DNA of 64,000 nt, taken from NCBI GenBank assembly GCA_023053545.1, contig JAKZAN010000005.1, positions 4,774,001-4,838,000 on the forward strand, given 5' to 3'. A program made the position numbers and the translations under genes. The stretch is from Lepidurus packardi. Taxonomy: Eukaryota; Arthropoda; Branchiopoda; Notostraca; Triopsidae. Shown piece by piece: positions 37,851 through 49,400 of the stretch; the stretch's first letter is position 1, and the number at the start of each line of letters is the position of its first letter. The notes under the pieces are model-generated. The model was not told the origin of the DNA. It was given only the letters and a program-made list of their open reading frames with translations, and did no database searches.

Positions 37851-38358
37851 TAACACCAAATCAAAACAGGATTGTTTTACACTTCACAAGAAAAGACTAG
37901 TATCAGCAAGGATCTCGGTTTCGGTTCCGAAATTTCATAAACTGAACTTGGAAATTAAATTGGACAAAATAATTTAAAATTCAGATGCAGGTCAAGGAAT
38001 AATTCAACTACATTAAGTCTTTTTTAAAACAGTGTTGTGCGCTGCATTAAATCCTACAAAATAAAGATATATACTTGAATAGGTCTAATACAGAAGTTTG
38101 TTTTAATCTATGTTAAATACTTATAATCTATGTTTAAGGCTCTCAGCGTAACATATCGACATAGCATAATCCGCTATAGTTCAATACGTCTTGGGAAGCC
38201 TTAGTAAAGTTAACGTATTGACATGTTCTGAAGGATAAAAGCTACAGACGAGATAAGAATCCCCAAGCGTCTACTTTTTGGCTCCTGATACAACAGTTCT
38301 TCCTGGCTGCTCGAACCTGTGTGTGTACTACGAGTTGCTTACTATCACTGTGCCCAGC
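37851..38358. other. Spacer upstream of nucleoside hydrolase 1
   Basis: AT-rich; it must hold the promoter and 5'UTR of the next gene. In-frame sequence upstream of ATG 38359 is open to 38278, but from a non-ATG codon. Confidence 0.4.
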
Positions 38359-39589
38359 ATGGCTCCGAAGAAAGTTATTTTTGACACGGATGTGGGTTTG
38401 GACGACGCTGTGGCCCTATTTATGCTCTTACGAGCACACCGTGAAAAAGTCGTAGATCTTGTAGCAATCACTGCCGTTCAAGGCAACACCGGAGTGGATA
38501 ATGTGGTTACCAATATCTACAGAACCCTTCATGTGGTCAATATGTCTGAAGTAAACACTGTTCACGGGATTTAAAAGCACTTAATTAATATTTGCCAATA
38601 GGATATTCCCGTTTACAAAGGAGCCCATGCTTCCTTAGTAGAACCGTACATTCACCTTGACCCATTTCATGGCTGGGATGGATTTGGTGACATTTCACAT
38701 GAAACAGAACCAAATCTGAAGTTGCTTCAGAATGAACATGCCGTAAATGCCCTAGTCAGATTAATAAAAGATAATCCTGGTATGTTAACGTAGTCTGTCT
38801 TAACTTAGACGATGAGTCTGAGGAATTTTAGCTTTACTTGTTTTTATCTGCAGGAGAGATAACTATCATAGCTGTCGGACCGCTGACCAACATTGCTTTG
38901 GCTATGCGAATGGACCCTGATTTCAGTAAAAATATCAAGGAGCTGTATATCATGGGCGGCAACACTGAAGGTACATACTATAATCAACTAGAGTTTGCCG
39001 TTGCCTTATGAGGAACATAAAGCTGCATGTATTCAGGAGTGGGAAACATCACCGTGTCAGCGGAATTTAACTTCCATTGCGATCCTGAAGCTGCTTACAT
39101 TGTTCTTCGGAGTGTAAATTGCACAACGTATATAGTAGCATGGGAGCTTTGCTACAAAAGAGCAAAAATATCTTGGGTAACTAAAGTTAACGCTGAAGGC
39201 AAAAGCGCGTTACAAACCTGACTGTTTATTTATCTCAGGATTGGCGTATAAATGATATGGGAAAACTGGGAACACCAGAAGTCAAGTTATTAAATCTCAT
39301 CGAAAAGCGTGATTTAGAAGTTAAAGCTGTCTTCCCAACATGGGTTGTCTGTGATCAGATCGCTGCTGGTGCTGCCATTGATCCAACTCTTATAACGGAA
39401 AGCTCCACTCATTACGCAATGGTTGAACTCCAAGGCAAATTCACCCGTGGCCAGATGATAGTCGACTACGGGAACATTTTGAAAGAAAAGCCTAATGTCA
39501 TATTGGTTGACCGCATTGACAATGAACGTCTTAAACAACTTTTACTTTGGGGTGTTGGGTCACAAACTTGTGACGTTGAGCTCCGTTGA
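38359..39589 (+). CDS. Inosine-uridine preferring nucleoside hydrolase 1 (five-exon type)
   Basis: Hydrolyses the N-glycosidic bond of ribonucleosides to free base and ribose (salvage). Exons: 38359-38550, 38602-38779, 38854-38970, 39037-39176, 39239-39589; 325 residues, the usual family size. The N-terminal calcium/ribose motif is [14 protein letters not shown]; then the HGWDGFGD loop, GPLTNIALAMRMD, the IMGGNTEG turn and the [12 protein letters not shown] motif, with C-terminal FTRGQMIVDYG. All the usual aspartates (DTDxGxDD, DPEAA) are present. No signal peptide, so probably cytosolic. First gene of a six-member tandem array and the most divergent member of the five-exon subfamily. Mammals lack this family; protists, nematodes and arthropods keep it. 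Confidence 0.9.
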
Positions 39590-39822
39590 TAAATTTGTTT
39601 TAAACGGCTATTGTATGAGGAAATATTTTCCATCTGAAAGCAGTAAACCTATCCCTACAAAACCGAATACGACTAAAATATTCTTGCTAAACCTTTCCAG
39701 TAAGGTATTCAACACCTGACCGCATACATTATCTGACCACATACGTTTTTTTTCGCTTCCAGGATGTACCACTTCCTTAAAAATTGGTCAGGTTAATACT
39801 CTTTCGTTATAGAGCCTATTAA

Positions 39823-41034
39823 ATGGGACGCGATGAGTATGCGGTGCCAGTCTCCGAACGAACTGAGACAAATCCAGAAACAGACATGGCTCCGAAGAAA
39901 GTGATTATCGATACAGACGTAGGTTTGGACGACGCAGTGGCCCTGCTGATGCTACTCAAAGCTCACCAAGAGCAGCAAGTGGAAATTGTGGCCATCACTG
40001 CCGTGCAAGGGAACGCCCGACTAGACAATGTAGTTCGCAACATCTTTGTTTGTTTGGAAACTATGGAAATGCAAAATGAAGTACACTTTTTAAAATTATT
40101 ATTTCTATTCTCTTATGTAATACTACTGTTTTGTATTCAATTTCTCATAGATTCCAGTTTTCAGGGGGGCCAGTAAGTCACTAGTGTTTCCGTACGACAA
40201 CTCGGAACAATTCCATGGCTGGGACGGATTTGGGGATGTCGTTTTCGATAAAGAGCCTGACATGTCTCCACTCCAAGACGAACACGCTGTCAATGCCCTA
40301 ACGCGCTTAGTTCAAGAAAACCCTAAAAAAATAACTTTAATAGTTGTAGGAGCCTTGACTAACATCGCTTTGGCTATGCGAATGGATGAAGATTTTGCTG
40401 AAAATATATTCGAAATATTCATGATGGGAGGCAACACCGAAGGTTCAAACGCGTGATCTCATTAGACTTGATTAATCTTCGCCTTTCGAATAGGACTCGG
40501 AAATATTACCACGTCAGCTGAATTTAACTTCTACGTTGACGCTGAAGCGGCTCATATTGTTTTAGAAAATGTGGCCTGTCCTACTTATGTTATAACATGG
40601 GAGCTCTGCCTAAAACGCGTTCCAGTGGAATGGGTACGTACATGACTAACGTGCCAAAATGCGACATTAATAGACGTTATATACGTTGGTTATAGAACTG
40701 GCGTAATCAAGTACTGGGAACTTTGGATTCACCGCAAGTGAAACTGCTTAATAAAATTGAAGCAAAAAGACTAATGGTCCCGGTATCCACTACGTGGGTT
40801 GTATGCGATCAACTGGCCGTGGCGGCGGCGCTTGAACGCCGAATTATGACCAAAACGTCCACTTATCGTGCTTCTGTGGAAATCCACGGGAAGCATACAA
40901 GGGGGCAAATGGTAATCGATTATGCGAACAAAGCGAAGCTGAAACCCAACGTGATTCTGGTGGAGCAAGTCAACGTTGAGCTGGTGAAGTCCATGATTTT
41001 TCAAGGAATGAGTACCCTAACCGAAGCAGAGTAA
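39823..41034 (+). CDS. Inosine-uridine preferring nucleoside hydrolase 2 (four-exon type)
   Basis: Exons: 39823-40080, 40151-40442, 40494-40633, 40696-41034; 342 residues from the first ATG, 321 from the ATG at 39886, whose product aligns with the paralogues and is the likelier start. Motifs: [67 protein letters not shown]. In the last but two the usual Pro of DPEAA is Ala (DAEAA), shared by all four-exon paralogues. The intron after NPG in gene 1 is absent here (ENPKKITL is continuous), which defines the subfamily. Its last exon contains the left breakpoint of the 5.8 kb tandem duplication, so its 3' end recurs at 46793. Confidence 0.9.
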
Positions 41035-41251
41035 TGATGAGCTTACGAAGCTCAAAAGCTAGTGTTGAATTGCAAAACCATGTTTTTCAATGCTTTCTAC
41101 AAATTAAAAACTGTACTTGTATATGCAACATGACTTAATTGTCTGATTTTTTCTCCTCCATTGCAATAAACTATACTTTTACCTTGAAAAGGATATTCGG
41201 TTAGTTTCATCATAAAACAAGTAATAAGAGTAATTTCAAAGGAGTTTTAGG

Positions 41252-42121
41252 GAGGGTAAGCCTTATTAAAAAAATGCGAATCGAAATTCATGTTGTGTCA
41301 TTGTAGTGAATACGGAGAGGCTTGGCACAACGGTGGACGCCTGCTGCAAAAGCAAAACACCTTTGACGATTTCCAAACTGCCGTCGAGTACTTGATTGAC
41401 GCAAAAATGACCAGTTCTAAACTACTTACGATTCAAGGTGGTTCTAATGGCGGTTGTTAGTAGATGACTGCATTAAGCAAAGACCTGACCTATTTGGGGC
41501 CGCTATTGCGCAAGTGGGTAAAGTTTTGCTTAATTTATAAAGTATCGCTTTCACAGTCAAGAACGTATACAATGATTTCAGAGTGTTGAATATGTTGCGA
41601 TTTAATCGCTTCACGATTGGCTATGCGTGGTGTTCAGATTAAGGGAATATTGACGAGGAAGAGCATTTTCAGAACCTGCTCAAATTTTCTCCACTGCATA
41701 ATGTCAAAGTCCCTGAAGGGAGCCAGTCCCCGGCCACGCTTTTGCTCACTGCAGATCACGATGACCGCGTAGTGCCTTTGCACTCTTTGAAATATATTGC
41801 GCAGCTGCAACATGTTGTAGGAAAGGAGACCTCTCAGGTATATTCTAAATTTTTTCCAAGAAAATAATAGTTTTCGTAACATGAATTATTTGTAGACAAA
41901 CCCGCTCATGATTCGAGTGGAAACAAAAGCTGGGCATGGAGGAATACAACCGACAAGCAAAGTAGTAACTGTTACTTTCCTTGCCTTTGTTATTATATTT
42001 TAGCACAAAAAGTGTTCATATTTTCGCTTAATTTTCGGTGCTTTTGCCCATGTAGATTGACGAGCATACAGTCGTGCTCTGTTTCATAGTGCAAGCTTTG
42101 GGCGTTGACTTCCGCATGTAG
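41252..42121 (+). pseudogene. PREP 3' pseudogene, copy A
   Basis: Matches PREP exons 10-13 with their introns in place, so it arose by DNA duplication and not by retroposition. No upstream exons exist. Exon 10 has lost bases in GGSNGG|LLV (ggcggttgttag) and exon 11 has TAA for Tyr in CSDYGN (cagattaaggg). The match continues past the PREP stop through its 3' flank to about 42.4 kb. Confidence 0.9.
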
Positions 42122-42567
42122 AGTCGAGACGCCATTTACGAGCGTGATTCTTGTTTTCGAAAAATTTGGCAAATAAATAAGAAATACGACGAAAAGTTGT
42201 TTGATTCAAAACTTTGTTCTAAATTGCTACATTTGTTAAATTTCATTGGGCACTTAATGAAGAAAAATAAAATGTTAGAAAACGAGACGTCTACAGTCCA
42301 GGTACCGTTGGGAACGACATACGATATAGCACTCCCGACCCGTACCGTGAAGCGAAGATTTTCAAAAATTTTTCGCTACCGTAATGCAGAAAAAAGGTTT
42401 AGCACTTTAACAATTTTTTTTTTTTTACTAAACACGACTTTAACTGGAGTTGTTATGTTTCCAGCTAGCTTGTTCTAAAGAAAGAAAGAAAGTATATTTT
42501 TCGCTTAGAAAAGAAGTTGTTTGCGTTTTGTTGCAATCTGGGGTATTCAAGGCGATCCAGCGACGGA

Positions 42568-43034
42568 TTACCAGCGACGATATCCACCGTATACACCGCC
42601 ATATCTACCGCCATATCTACCGCTATATCCACCACCATATCCGGCGTAACCTCCACCGTAACCACCGTACCCTCCACCATATCTATTCCATCTCATACGA
42701 TGGTGTTCCTCACTAGTTAGATCAGAGATTTCAGACTCAATACTTAGGTCAGAGATTTTAGAAGCTTCAGTGACCAAATCGACATCGCGACGCCGGCGGT
42801 AACGTCCGGAACCTTCACGGAGGACGACGTGACTACCGCCATATCCTCCGCCATGTCTATAGTTTCTTCCAACCCATCTGTGGCGATTGTGTTCTTCAGC
42901 AGTCAAATCAGCAGAGCCTTCAGAAGAAACACGACCTGCGGCTACCAGCAGAAGTGCGAGTAAAATCTGAAACTATTCGGAATGTTAGGATATATATTCA
43001 AAAGTTAATTTTATAACTTTACCAAGAACTTCAT
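42568..43034 (-). CDS. Secreted Gly/Tyr-rich peptide 2
   Basis: Exons 43034-43023 (MKFL) and 42966-42568; 136 residues. The signal peptide reads MKFL plus ILLALLLVAAGRVSSEG. The acidic modules are ADLTAEEHNRHRW, RRRRDVDLVTEA and ISDLTSEEHHRMRW; the tail is a longer GGYGGGYAGYGGGYSGRYGG series ending YRRW. It is longer than peptide 1 by an added module and more Gly/Tyr repeats. The promoter, TATA box and 12-bp coding exon are shared with peptide 1. It almost matches copy 3 in unit B. Probably extracellular; function unknown. Confidence 0.8.
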
Positions 43035-43101
43035 GTTGAATTGCTCAATTATAAGCTTTTGCAAGCTGCTTTGAGTAAGTATGTAAGCCTAGCCTCCGCG
43101 G

Positions 43102-43109
43102 TTTATATA
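43102..43109 (-). promoter_or_regulatory. TATA box of glycine-rich peptide gene 2
   Basis: Minus strand TATATAAA, 68 bp upstream of the ATG at 43034, within a promoter conserved among the three copies. Confidence 0.7.
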
Positions 43110-43599
43110 GTCCTTCGGTGGCCGTGAAACTTCTCGGGGAAAACACGACCTGGGGATTTTTCCCCATGAGTAGAAAAAAAGTAATGTCATCGTCAATTGG
43201 TGGTACCAAAAAGTCGCGGACAAGACAAGCCGCTAAGTTCAAATGTTTCAGAAAATCTTTTTAACAATCATTCAAGCGATAAATGTAAATACTTTCTTCA
43301 GAACGATAAGCCTGTTACGGGTACCAAACTAAAAGTTACTTTCTATCACAACTGTCTGCTTTCACCTACCCATAAGTAGGTACGCGAGTGAATACAAATG
43401 ACTTTTTTTTAAAGTAACAAAAGAGTAACAAAAACTTGACACGCAACCTGATTATGCTGCCTAGAGTTTCTCTCCTTTCAAATTTTAGTTTTCACTATTG
43501 GAGTTTCAATCCTTTTCATTGTTACCGCAGAAAAACGTCGGTCTCAAACGAGTAGCAACCGCCATTCACGCAAGTCCTCTCAACGCAGAAACGCAAATT

Positions 43600-44743
43600 A
43601 TGGTTCCCAAAAAAGTAATCATTGATACTGACGTAGGTCTAGACGACGCTGTAGCTTTGTTTATGCTTCTTAAAGCCCACCAAGAGCAACTTGTGGAGAT
43701 TCTAGCCATTACCGCCGTGCAAGGAAACACCTTAGTTGACAATGTCGTTCGCAATATCTTCATTTGCTTGGAAACTGTTAAAATGGAGAATGTAGTAAGT
43801 ACCATACTTATAGCTACCAAGTCTCTTCTAATTTGAACGTGCGACAGATTCCAGTTTTCCGAGGTGCTAATACGTCACTGGTGGTGCCATATGACCACAA
43901 GGAGCAATTCCATGGTTGGGATGGATTTGGGGACGCTATTTTCGATGAGGAGCCTGATACATCACTTCTCCAAAAAGAGCACGCTGTGCATGCCTTGACA
44001 CGTTTAGCCTGCGAAAATCCACAGGGAATAACTTTGATTGCATTGGGAGCCTTAACGAACATTGCTTTGGCTATGCGAATGGACGAAGAGTTTGCTGGTA
44101 ACTTATCCGAAGTTTTCATCATGGGAGGCAATACTGAAGGTCAGAATTCGTGATTTCTTAAATACAAATATGGAATAATCTCGCCGTTCGACTAGGAATG
44201 GGAAACATCTCCATGTCAGCAGAATTTAACTTTTACGCTGACGCCGAAGCGGCTCACATTGTTCTCGAAAACGTGGCTTGTCCTACGTACATGACAACAT
44301 GGGAACTCTGTCTAAAACGGGCTCCTGTTGAGTTGGTAAGCATAAAAACAGATTTTAAGCTAGGTCAGGTTCATCTACGTTATTTTTATTTTTTTCAAGA
44401 TTGGCGCAATAAGGTATTGGGAACTTTGGATTCGCCACAAGTGAAGCTGCTCAACAAAATCGAAGCCCGGAAGTTAATGGTTCCATTTTTCGCTACATGG
44501 ATGGTTTGTGATCAGTTAGCCGTAGCAGTAGCCCTCCAGCCTCAGATTATGACCAAGACTTCAACTTATCGCGCTACGGTGGAACTTCACGGGAAGCACA
44601 CCCGAGGACAAATGGTGGTCGATTACGGGAACCACACGAAGCTGAAACCTAATGTTATCTTGATTGAACAAATCGACGTTGAGCTCCTGAAAGAAACGAT
44701 TCTTTGGGGCATGAGTAAGCCAAAAGAAAGTGATTCTACTTAA
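43600..44743 (+). CDS. Nucleoside hydrolase 3, copy A (altered splice site)
   Basis: Four-exon type. Exons: 43600-43794, 43848-44139, 44196-44335, then 44399-44743 by comparison with copy B. The ATG lies in [16 protein letters not shown], with [30 protein letters not shown] and [11 protein letters not shown] intact. Copy B has tttcag|GATTGG before the last exon; here the sequence is tttcaagattgg, so the AG is moved by one base and a T is lost. The 63-bp intron (44336-44398) is now in frame and stop-free, and the reading frame runs unbroken from 44196 to TAA 44741-44743. Retention would add 21 residues and give 344 in all. Splicing at the shifted AG would frameshift. Activity is therefore doubtful. 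Confidence 0.8.
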
Positions 44744-45064
44744 ATCATTTAAATCCAGAAATTATGAAGTCAATCTTGCATATACCAGTTTTTGTGCTAA
44801 ACTGCTTTGCATAAACTGAAACCCTTGAAACTCCTATGTAACACCAGTGAAAAGCCTCAAATTCTACTGTTATTCCTATAACTGCCATAAACTATAATAT
44901 CCTTGAAAAAGTTCCTTGTTTAACTAGTCTTGAAGCGAATTCACGGAATTGGGGTCATTTTTCAGAGGGGAAAAGTTCAAAACATCAACGTCCCTTTCTC
45001 TTCAGTCCATTCCTGTCTGAACCCGAGGACAGACTCGAATTTTATAAACGGTGTCCTGTACAAC

Positions 45065-46301
45065 ATGGCTAAGAAAGTTATTTTTGATACAGATGTGGGC
45101 TTGGATGATGCGGTAGCTCTTTTTACGCTTCTAAGGGCCCATCGTGAAAAACTCGTACAACTTGTAGCCATCACTGCCGTACAAGGCAACACCGGAGTGG
45201 ATAATGTGGTTACCAATATCTACAGAACCCTTCATGTGGTCAACATGTCGGAAGTAAAAGCTGTCCGTAGGTTTGAAAGCAATTAAACTAATATTTCCAA
45301 CAGGATATTCCCGTTTACAAAGGAGCCCATGCTTCCTTGGTAGAACCGTACGTTCACCTTAACCCCTGGCATGGCTGGGATGGTTTTGGCGACATTTCCC
45401 ATGAGTTCGAACTCAATTTAGCCTTACTTCAAAAAGAACATGCTGTAAATGCCTTGCTTACTTTAGTTAACGGAAACCCAGGTAGATCCCAATTTACATT
45501 TTCTATAAATAATATTAGGACTATGCACTGAAGTTTATTTTACTTACCTGCAGGAGAAATTACTATTGTAGCGGTTGGGCCGCTGACCAACATTGCTATG
45601 GCTATGCGAATGGACCCCAATTTCAGCAAAAACATCAAGGAGCTGTATATCATGGGTGGCAACACGGAAGGTAAAGAACAGAATCAGGGGAGATGTTGCC
45701 TCGTCACGAAATAAGGCTATAATTTATTTAGGAGTGGGAAACATCACCGTATCCGCCGAATTTAATTTCCATTGCGATCCTGAAGCTGCATACATCGTTC
45801 TCCGTAATGTGGAATGCAAGACGTTTATCGTAGCATGGGAACTTTGCCTGCGCAGAGCAGAACTCCCTTGGGTATAAGCTTCCCCTTGGAACGTTTGAAG
45901 CGCTTTTAGTCCTAACTGCGGTTGTTTTGACTTAACAGGATTGGCGCAAAAATGAATTTGGGAAACTGGGAACACCAGAAGTTGAATTACTCAATCGCAT
46001 CGAAAACCGCAAGTTGCAAGAAAAACCTACGTACTCAACTTGGGTGGTATGCGATCAAGTCCCAGCTGCTGCTGTCATCGACCCGCTGTTGATAACAGAA
46101 AGCTCTACTCATTATGCAATGGTGGAATTACAAGGCAAATTCACCCGGGGTCAAATGGTGGTCGATTATGGAAGCAAAATGAAACAAAAGCCTAATGTTA
46201 TTTTGGTGGACCGAATTGACCTCAAACGTCTGAAACAGCTTTTGCTTTGGGGTGTTGGCGCGCAAATTGATATTACTCATCATGCATATTCCCAACCCTA
46301 G
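45065..46301 (+). CDS. Nucleoside hydrolase 4, copy A (five-exon type)
   Basis: Exons: 45065-45253, 45304-45481, 45554-45670, 45732-45871, 45939-46301; 328 residues. Motifs: [68 protein letters not shown]. The exon structure and the DPEAA form place it with gene 1 and apart from the neighbouring hydrolase 3. The C-terminus is extended ([12 protein letters not shown]) relative to gene 1. Nearly identical to copy B at 50868-52104. Confidence 0.9.
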
Positions 46302-46501
46302 AATTTCTAAATCTTAGATTTAAAAAACCCTAATATTCAAAGCAGACAACATTAGGAAGGAAAAAATAACGAATACGTTCACATATTTTCCATTTACTAT
46401 ATCCCACATCAAATTAACCTCTTAGTTTGTTAAAGGAAAAGCATGAATCGCTCGCAATAATATTGAGTACAAGCAAAAAGGGCTGTCTATCCTTTTCTGT
46501 T

Positions 46502-46786
46502 TTACTTCAGCTCAAGACACAAGTCCTGGTCAGGATAAGGAGGGAGATTAAGCTCATATTTGCGTTCTAGGCCAGGCGGCACAAACCGGCCGCCTAAGTA
46601 ATGAAACCTTCCGTAAAAGTACCTAGCACACAATTTAGGAGCCGTTAAGGAAATTAACATATCTGGTTTGATAGCCAGGTTTCCTTCTTCTTGCGATGGA
46701 CCGTTTTCTACATGCCAGCCACTCGGGATATCAATTGAGCAAATGGGCACAGTTTCTAACTTGCTAAGGATTTCCAGTACTTGCAC
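46502..46786 (-). pseudogene. NAXE 3' fragment
   Basis: Matches the last 95 or so codons of the complete NAXE gene (52305-53108), from the [20 protein letters not shown] region to the stop. The 5' side is cut at the duplication junction and replaced by the hydrolase 2 3' end. The fragment lacks the NAD(P)HX-binding GPGNNGGDG loop and any start, so it is a breakpoint relic. Confidence 0.92.
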
Positions 46787-47047
46787 TTGCACATTTTTCA
46801 AGGAATGAGTACCCTAACCGAAGCCGAGTAATGATGAGCTTACGAAGCTCAAAAGCTAGTGTTGAATTGCAAAACCATGTTTTTCAATGCTTTCTACTAA
46901 TTAAAAACGGCATTTGTATATGCAACATGACTTAATTGTCTGATTTTTTCTCCTCCATTGCAATAAACTATACTTTTACCTTGAAAAGGATATTCGGTTA
47001 GTTTCATCATAAAACAAGTAATAAGAGTAATTTCAAAGGAGTTTTAG

Positions 47048-47919
47048 GGAGGGTAACAATAAGTAAAAAAACTACGAAAAGAAATGCATGTTGTGTCATT
47101 TGTAGTGAATACGGAGAGTCTTGGCACAACGGTTGACGACTGCTGCAAAAGCAAAACACCTTTGACGATTTCCAAGCTGCCGCCGAGTATTTGATTGATG
47201 CAAAAATGACCAGCTCCAAACTACTTACGATTCAAGGTGGTTCTAATGGCGGTTTATTAGTAGGTGCCTGCATTAACCAAAGATCTGACCTATTTGGGGC
47301 CGTATTGCGCAAGTGGGTAAAGTTTTGCTTAATCTATAAAGTATCGCTTTCACAGTCAAGAACGTATACAATGATTTCAGAGTGATGGATATGTTGCGAT
47401 TTAATCGCTTCACGATTGGCTATGCGTGGTGTTCAGATTACGGGAATATTGACCAGGAAGAGCATTTTCAGAACCTGCTCAAATTTTCTCCACTGCATAA
47501 TGTCAAAGTCCCTGAAGGGAGCCAGTACCCGGCCACGCTTTTGCTCACTGCAGATCACGATGACCGCGTAGTGCCTTTGCACTCTTTGAAATATACTGCG
47601 CAGCTGTAACATGTTGTAGGAAAGGAGACCTCTCAGGTATATTCTAATTTTTTCCAAGAAAAATAATAGTTTTCGTAACATGAATTATTTGTAGACAAAC
47701 CCGCTCATGATTCGAGTGAAAACTAAAGCTGGGCATGGAGGAATACAACCGACAAGCAAAGTAGTAACTGTTACTTTCCTTGCTTTTGTTATTGTATTTG
47801 AGCACAAAATGTTTTCATATTTTCGCTTAGTTTTCGGTGCTTTTGCCCATGTAGATTGACGAGCATACAGTCGTGCTCTGTTTCATAGTGCAAGCTTTGG
47901 GCGTTGACTTCCGCATGTA
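47048..47919 (+). pseudogene. PREP 3' pseudogene, copy B
   Basis: PREP exons 10-13 with introns. Its lesions differ from copy A: one base lost in exon 10 (ggggccgtattgcg) and a TAA replacing Gln in AQLQHV (cagctgtaacatg). Tyr of CSDYGN is kept. Different lesions in the two copies mean both decayed independently, at least in part, after the tandem duplication. Confidence 0.9.
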
Positions 47920-48371
47920 GAGTCGAGACGGCATTTACGAGGGTGTTTCTTGTTTTTGAAAAATTTGGCAAATAAATAAGAAATGCGGTGAAAAGTTGTT
48001 TGATTCAAAACTTTTTTCTAAATTGCTACATTTGTTAAATTTCATTGGGCACTTAATGAAGAAAAACAAAATGTTAGAAAACGAGACGTCTACAGTCCAG
48101 GTACCGTTGGGAACGGCATACGATACAGCACTCCCGACCCGTACCGTGAAGCGAAGATTTTCAAAAAGTTTTCGCTACCGGAATGCAGAACAAAGGTTTA
48201 GCACTTTAACAATTTTTTTTTTTTTTTTTTACTAAACACGACTTTAACTGGAGTTGTTATGTTTCCAGCTCGCTTGTTCTAAAGAAAGAAAGAAAGTATA
48301 TTTTTCGCTTAGAAAAGAAGTTGTTTGCGTTTTGTTGCAATCTGGGGTATTCAAGGCGATCCAGCGACGGA

Positions 48372-48838
48372 TTACCAGCGACGATATCCACCGTATACAC
48401 CGCCATATCTACCGCCATATCTACCGCTATATCCACCACCATATCCGGCGTAACCTCCACCGTAGCCACCGTACCCTCCACCATATCTATCCCATCTCAT
48501 ACGATGGTGTTCCTCACTAGTTAGATCAGAGATTTCAGACTCAATACTTAGGTCAGAGATTTTAGAAGCTTCAGTGACCAAATCGACATCGCGACGCCGG
48601 CGGTAACGTCCGGAACCTTCACGGAGGACGACGTGACTACCGCCATATCCTCCGCCATGTCTATAGTTTCTTCCAACCCATCTGTGGCGATTGTGTTCTT
48701 CAGCAGTCAAATCAGCAGAGCCTTCAGAAGAAACACGACCTGCGGCTACCAGCAGAAGTGCGAGTAAAATCTGAAACTATTCGGAATGTTAGGATATATA
48801 TTCAAAAGTTAATTTTATAACTTTACCAAGAACTTCAT
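48372..48838 (-). CDS. Secreted Gly/Tyr-rich peptide 3
   Basis: Exons 48838-48827 and 48770-48372; 136 residues. It differs from peptide 2 by very few residues (MRWDRYGG here, MRWNRYGG there). It has the same split signal peptide, acidic modules and Gly/Tyr tail. Confidence 0.8.
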
Positions 48839-48902
48839 GTTGAATTGCTCAATTAGCTTTTGCAAGCTGCTTTGAGTAAGTATGTAAGCCTAGCCTCCGC
48901 GG

Positions 48903-48910
48903 TTTATATA
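48903..48910 (-). promoter_or_regulatory. TATA box of glycine-rich peptide gene 3
   Basis: Minus strand TATATAAA, 65 bp upstream of the ATG at 48838. Confidence 0.7.
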
Positions 48911-49400
48911 GTCCTTCGGTGGCCGTGAAACTTCTCGGGAAAAACACGACCTGGGGATTTTTCCCCATGAGTAGAAAAAAAGTAATGTCATCGTCAATTG
49001 GTGGTACCAAAAAGTCGCAGACAAGACAAGCCGCTAAGTTCAAATGTTTCAGAAAATCTTTTTAACAATCATTCAAGCGATAAATGTAAATACTTTCTTC
49101 AGAACGATAAGCCTGTTACGGGTACCAAACTAAAAGTTACTTTCTATCACAACTGTCTGCTTTCACCTACCCATAAGTAGGTACGCGAGTGAATACAAAT
49201 GACTTTTTTTTAATGTAACAAAAGAGTAACAAAAACTTGACACGCAACCTGATTAGGCTGCGTAGAGTTTCTCTCCTTTCAAATTCTTAGTTTTCACTAT
49301 TGGAGTTTCAATCCTTTTCATTGTTACCGCAGAAAAACGTCGGTCTCAAACGAGTAGCAACCGCCATTCACGCAAGTCCTCTCAACGCGAAACGCAAATT

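Larger units (their letters stand above)
40996..46792. repeat. Tandem segmental duplication, unit A (5.8 kb)
   Basis: Unit A and unit B (46793-52589) share the order: 3' end of nucleoside hydrolase 2, PREP pseudogene, glycine-rich peptide, hydrolase type 3, hydrolase type 4, NAXE 3' end. The spacing is constant at about 5.80 kb and the sequences are nearly identical with few substitutions. The junction at 46780-46795 fuses NAXE (ending ttgcac) to hydrolase 2 (starting atttttcaagg) across a small ttgcacttgcac slip. Confidence 0.92.

Noticed and set aside
42450..42720. Plus-strand frames rich in His/Tyr/Ile or Thr/Ile repeats, also at 48254-48524
   Set aside because: They are antisense shadows of the Gly/Tyr repeat in the glycine-rich peptide genes; the minus strand has a signal peptide, splice sites and promoter.
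46502..46801. Second functional NAXE gene
   Set aside because: It lacks the N-terminal two thirds including the nucleotide-binding loop, and its 5' end is the duplication junction.
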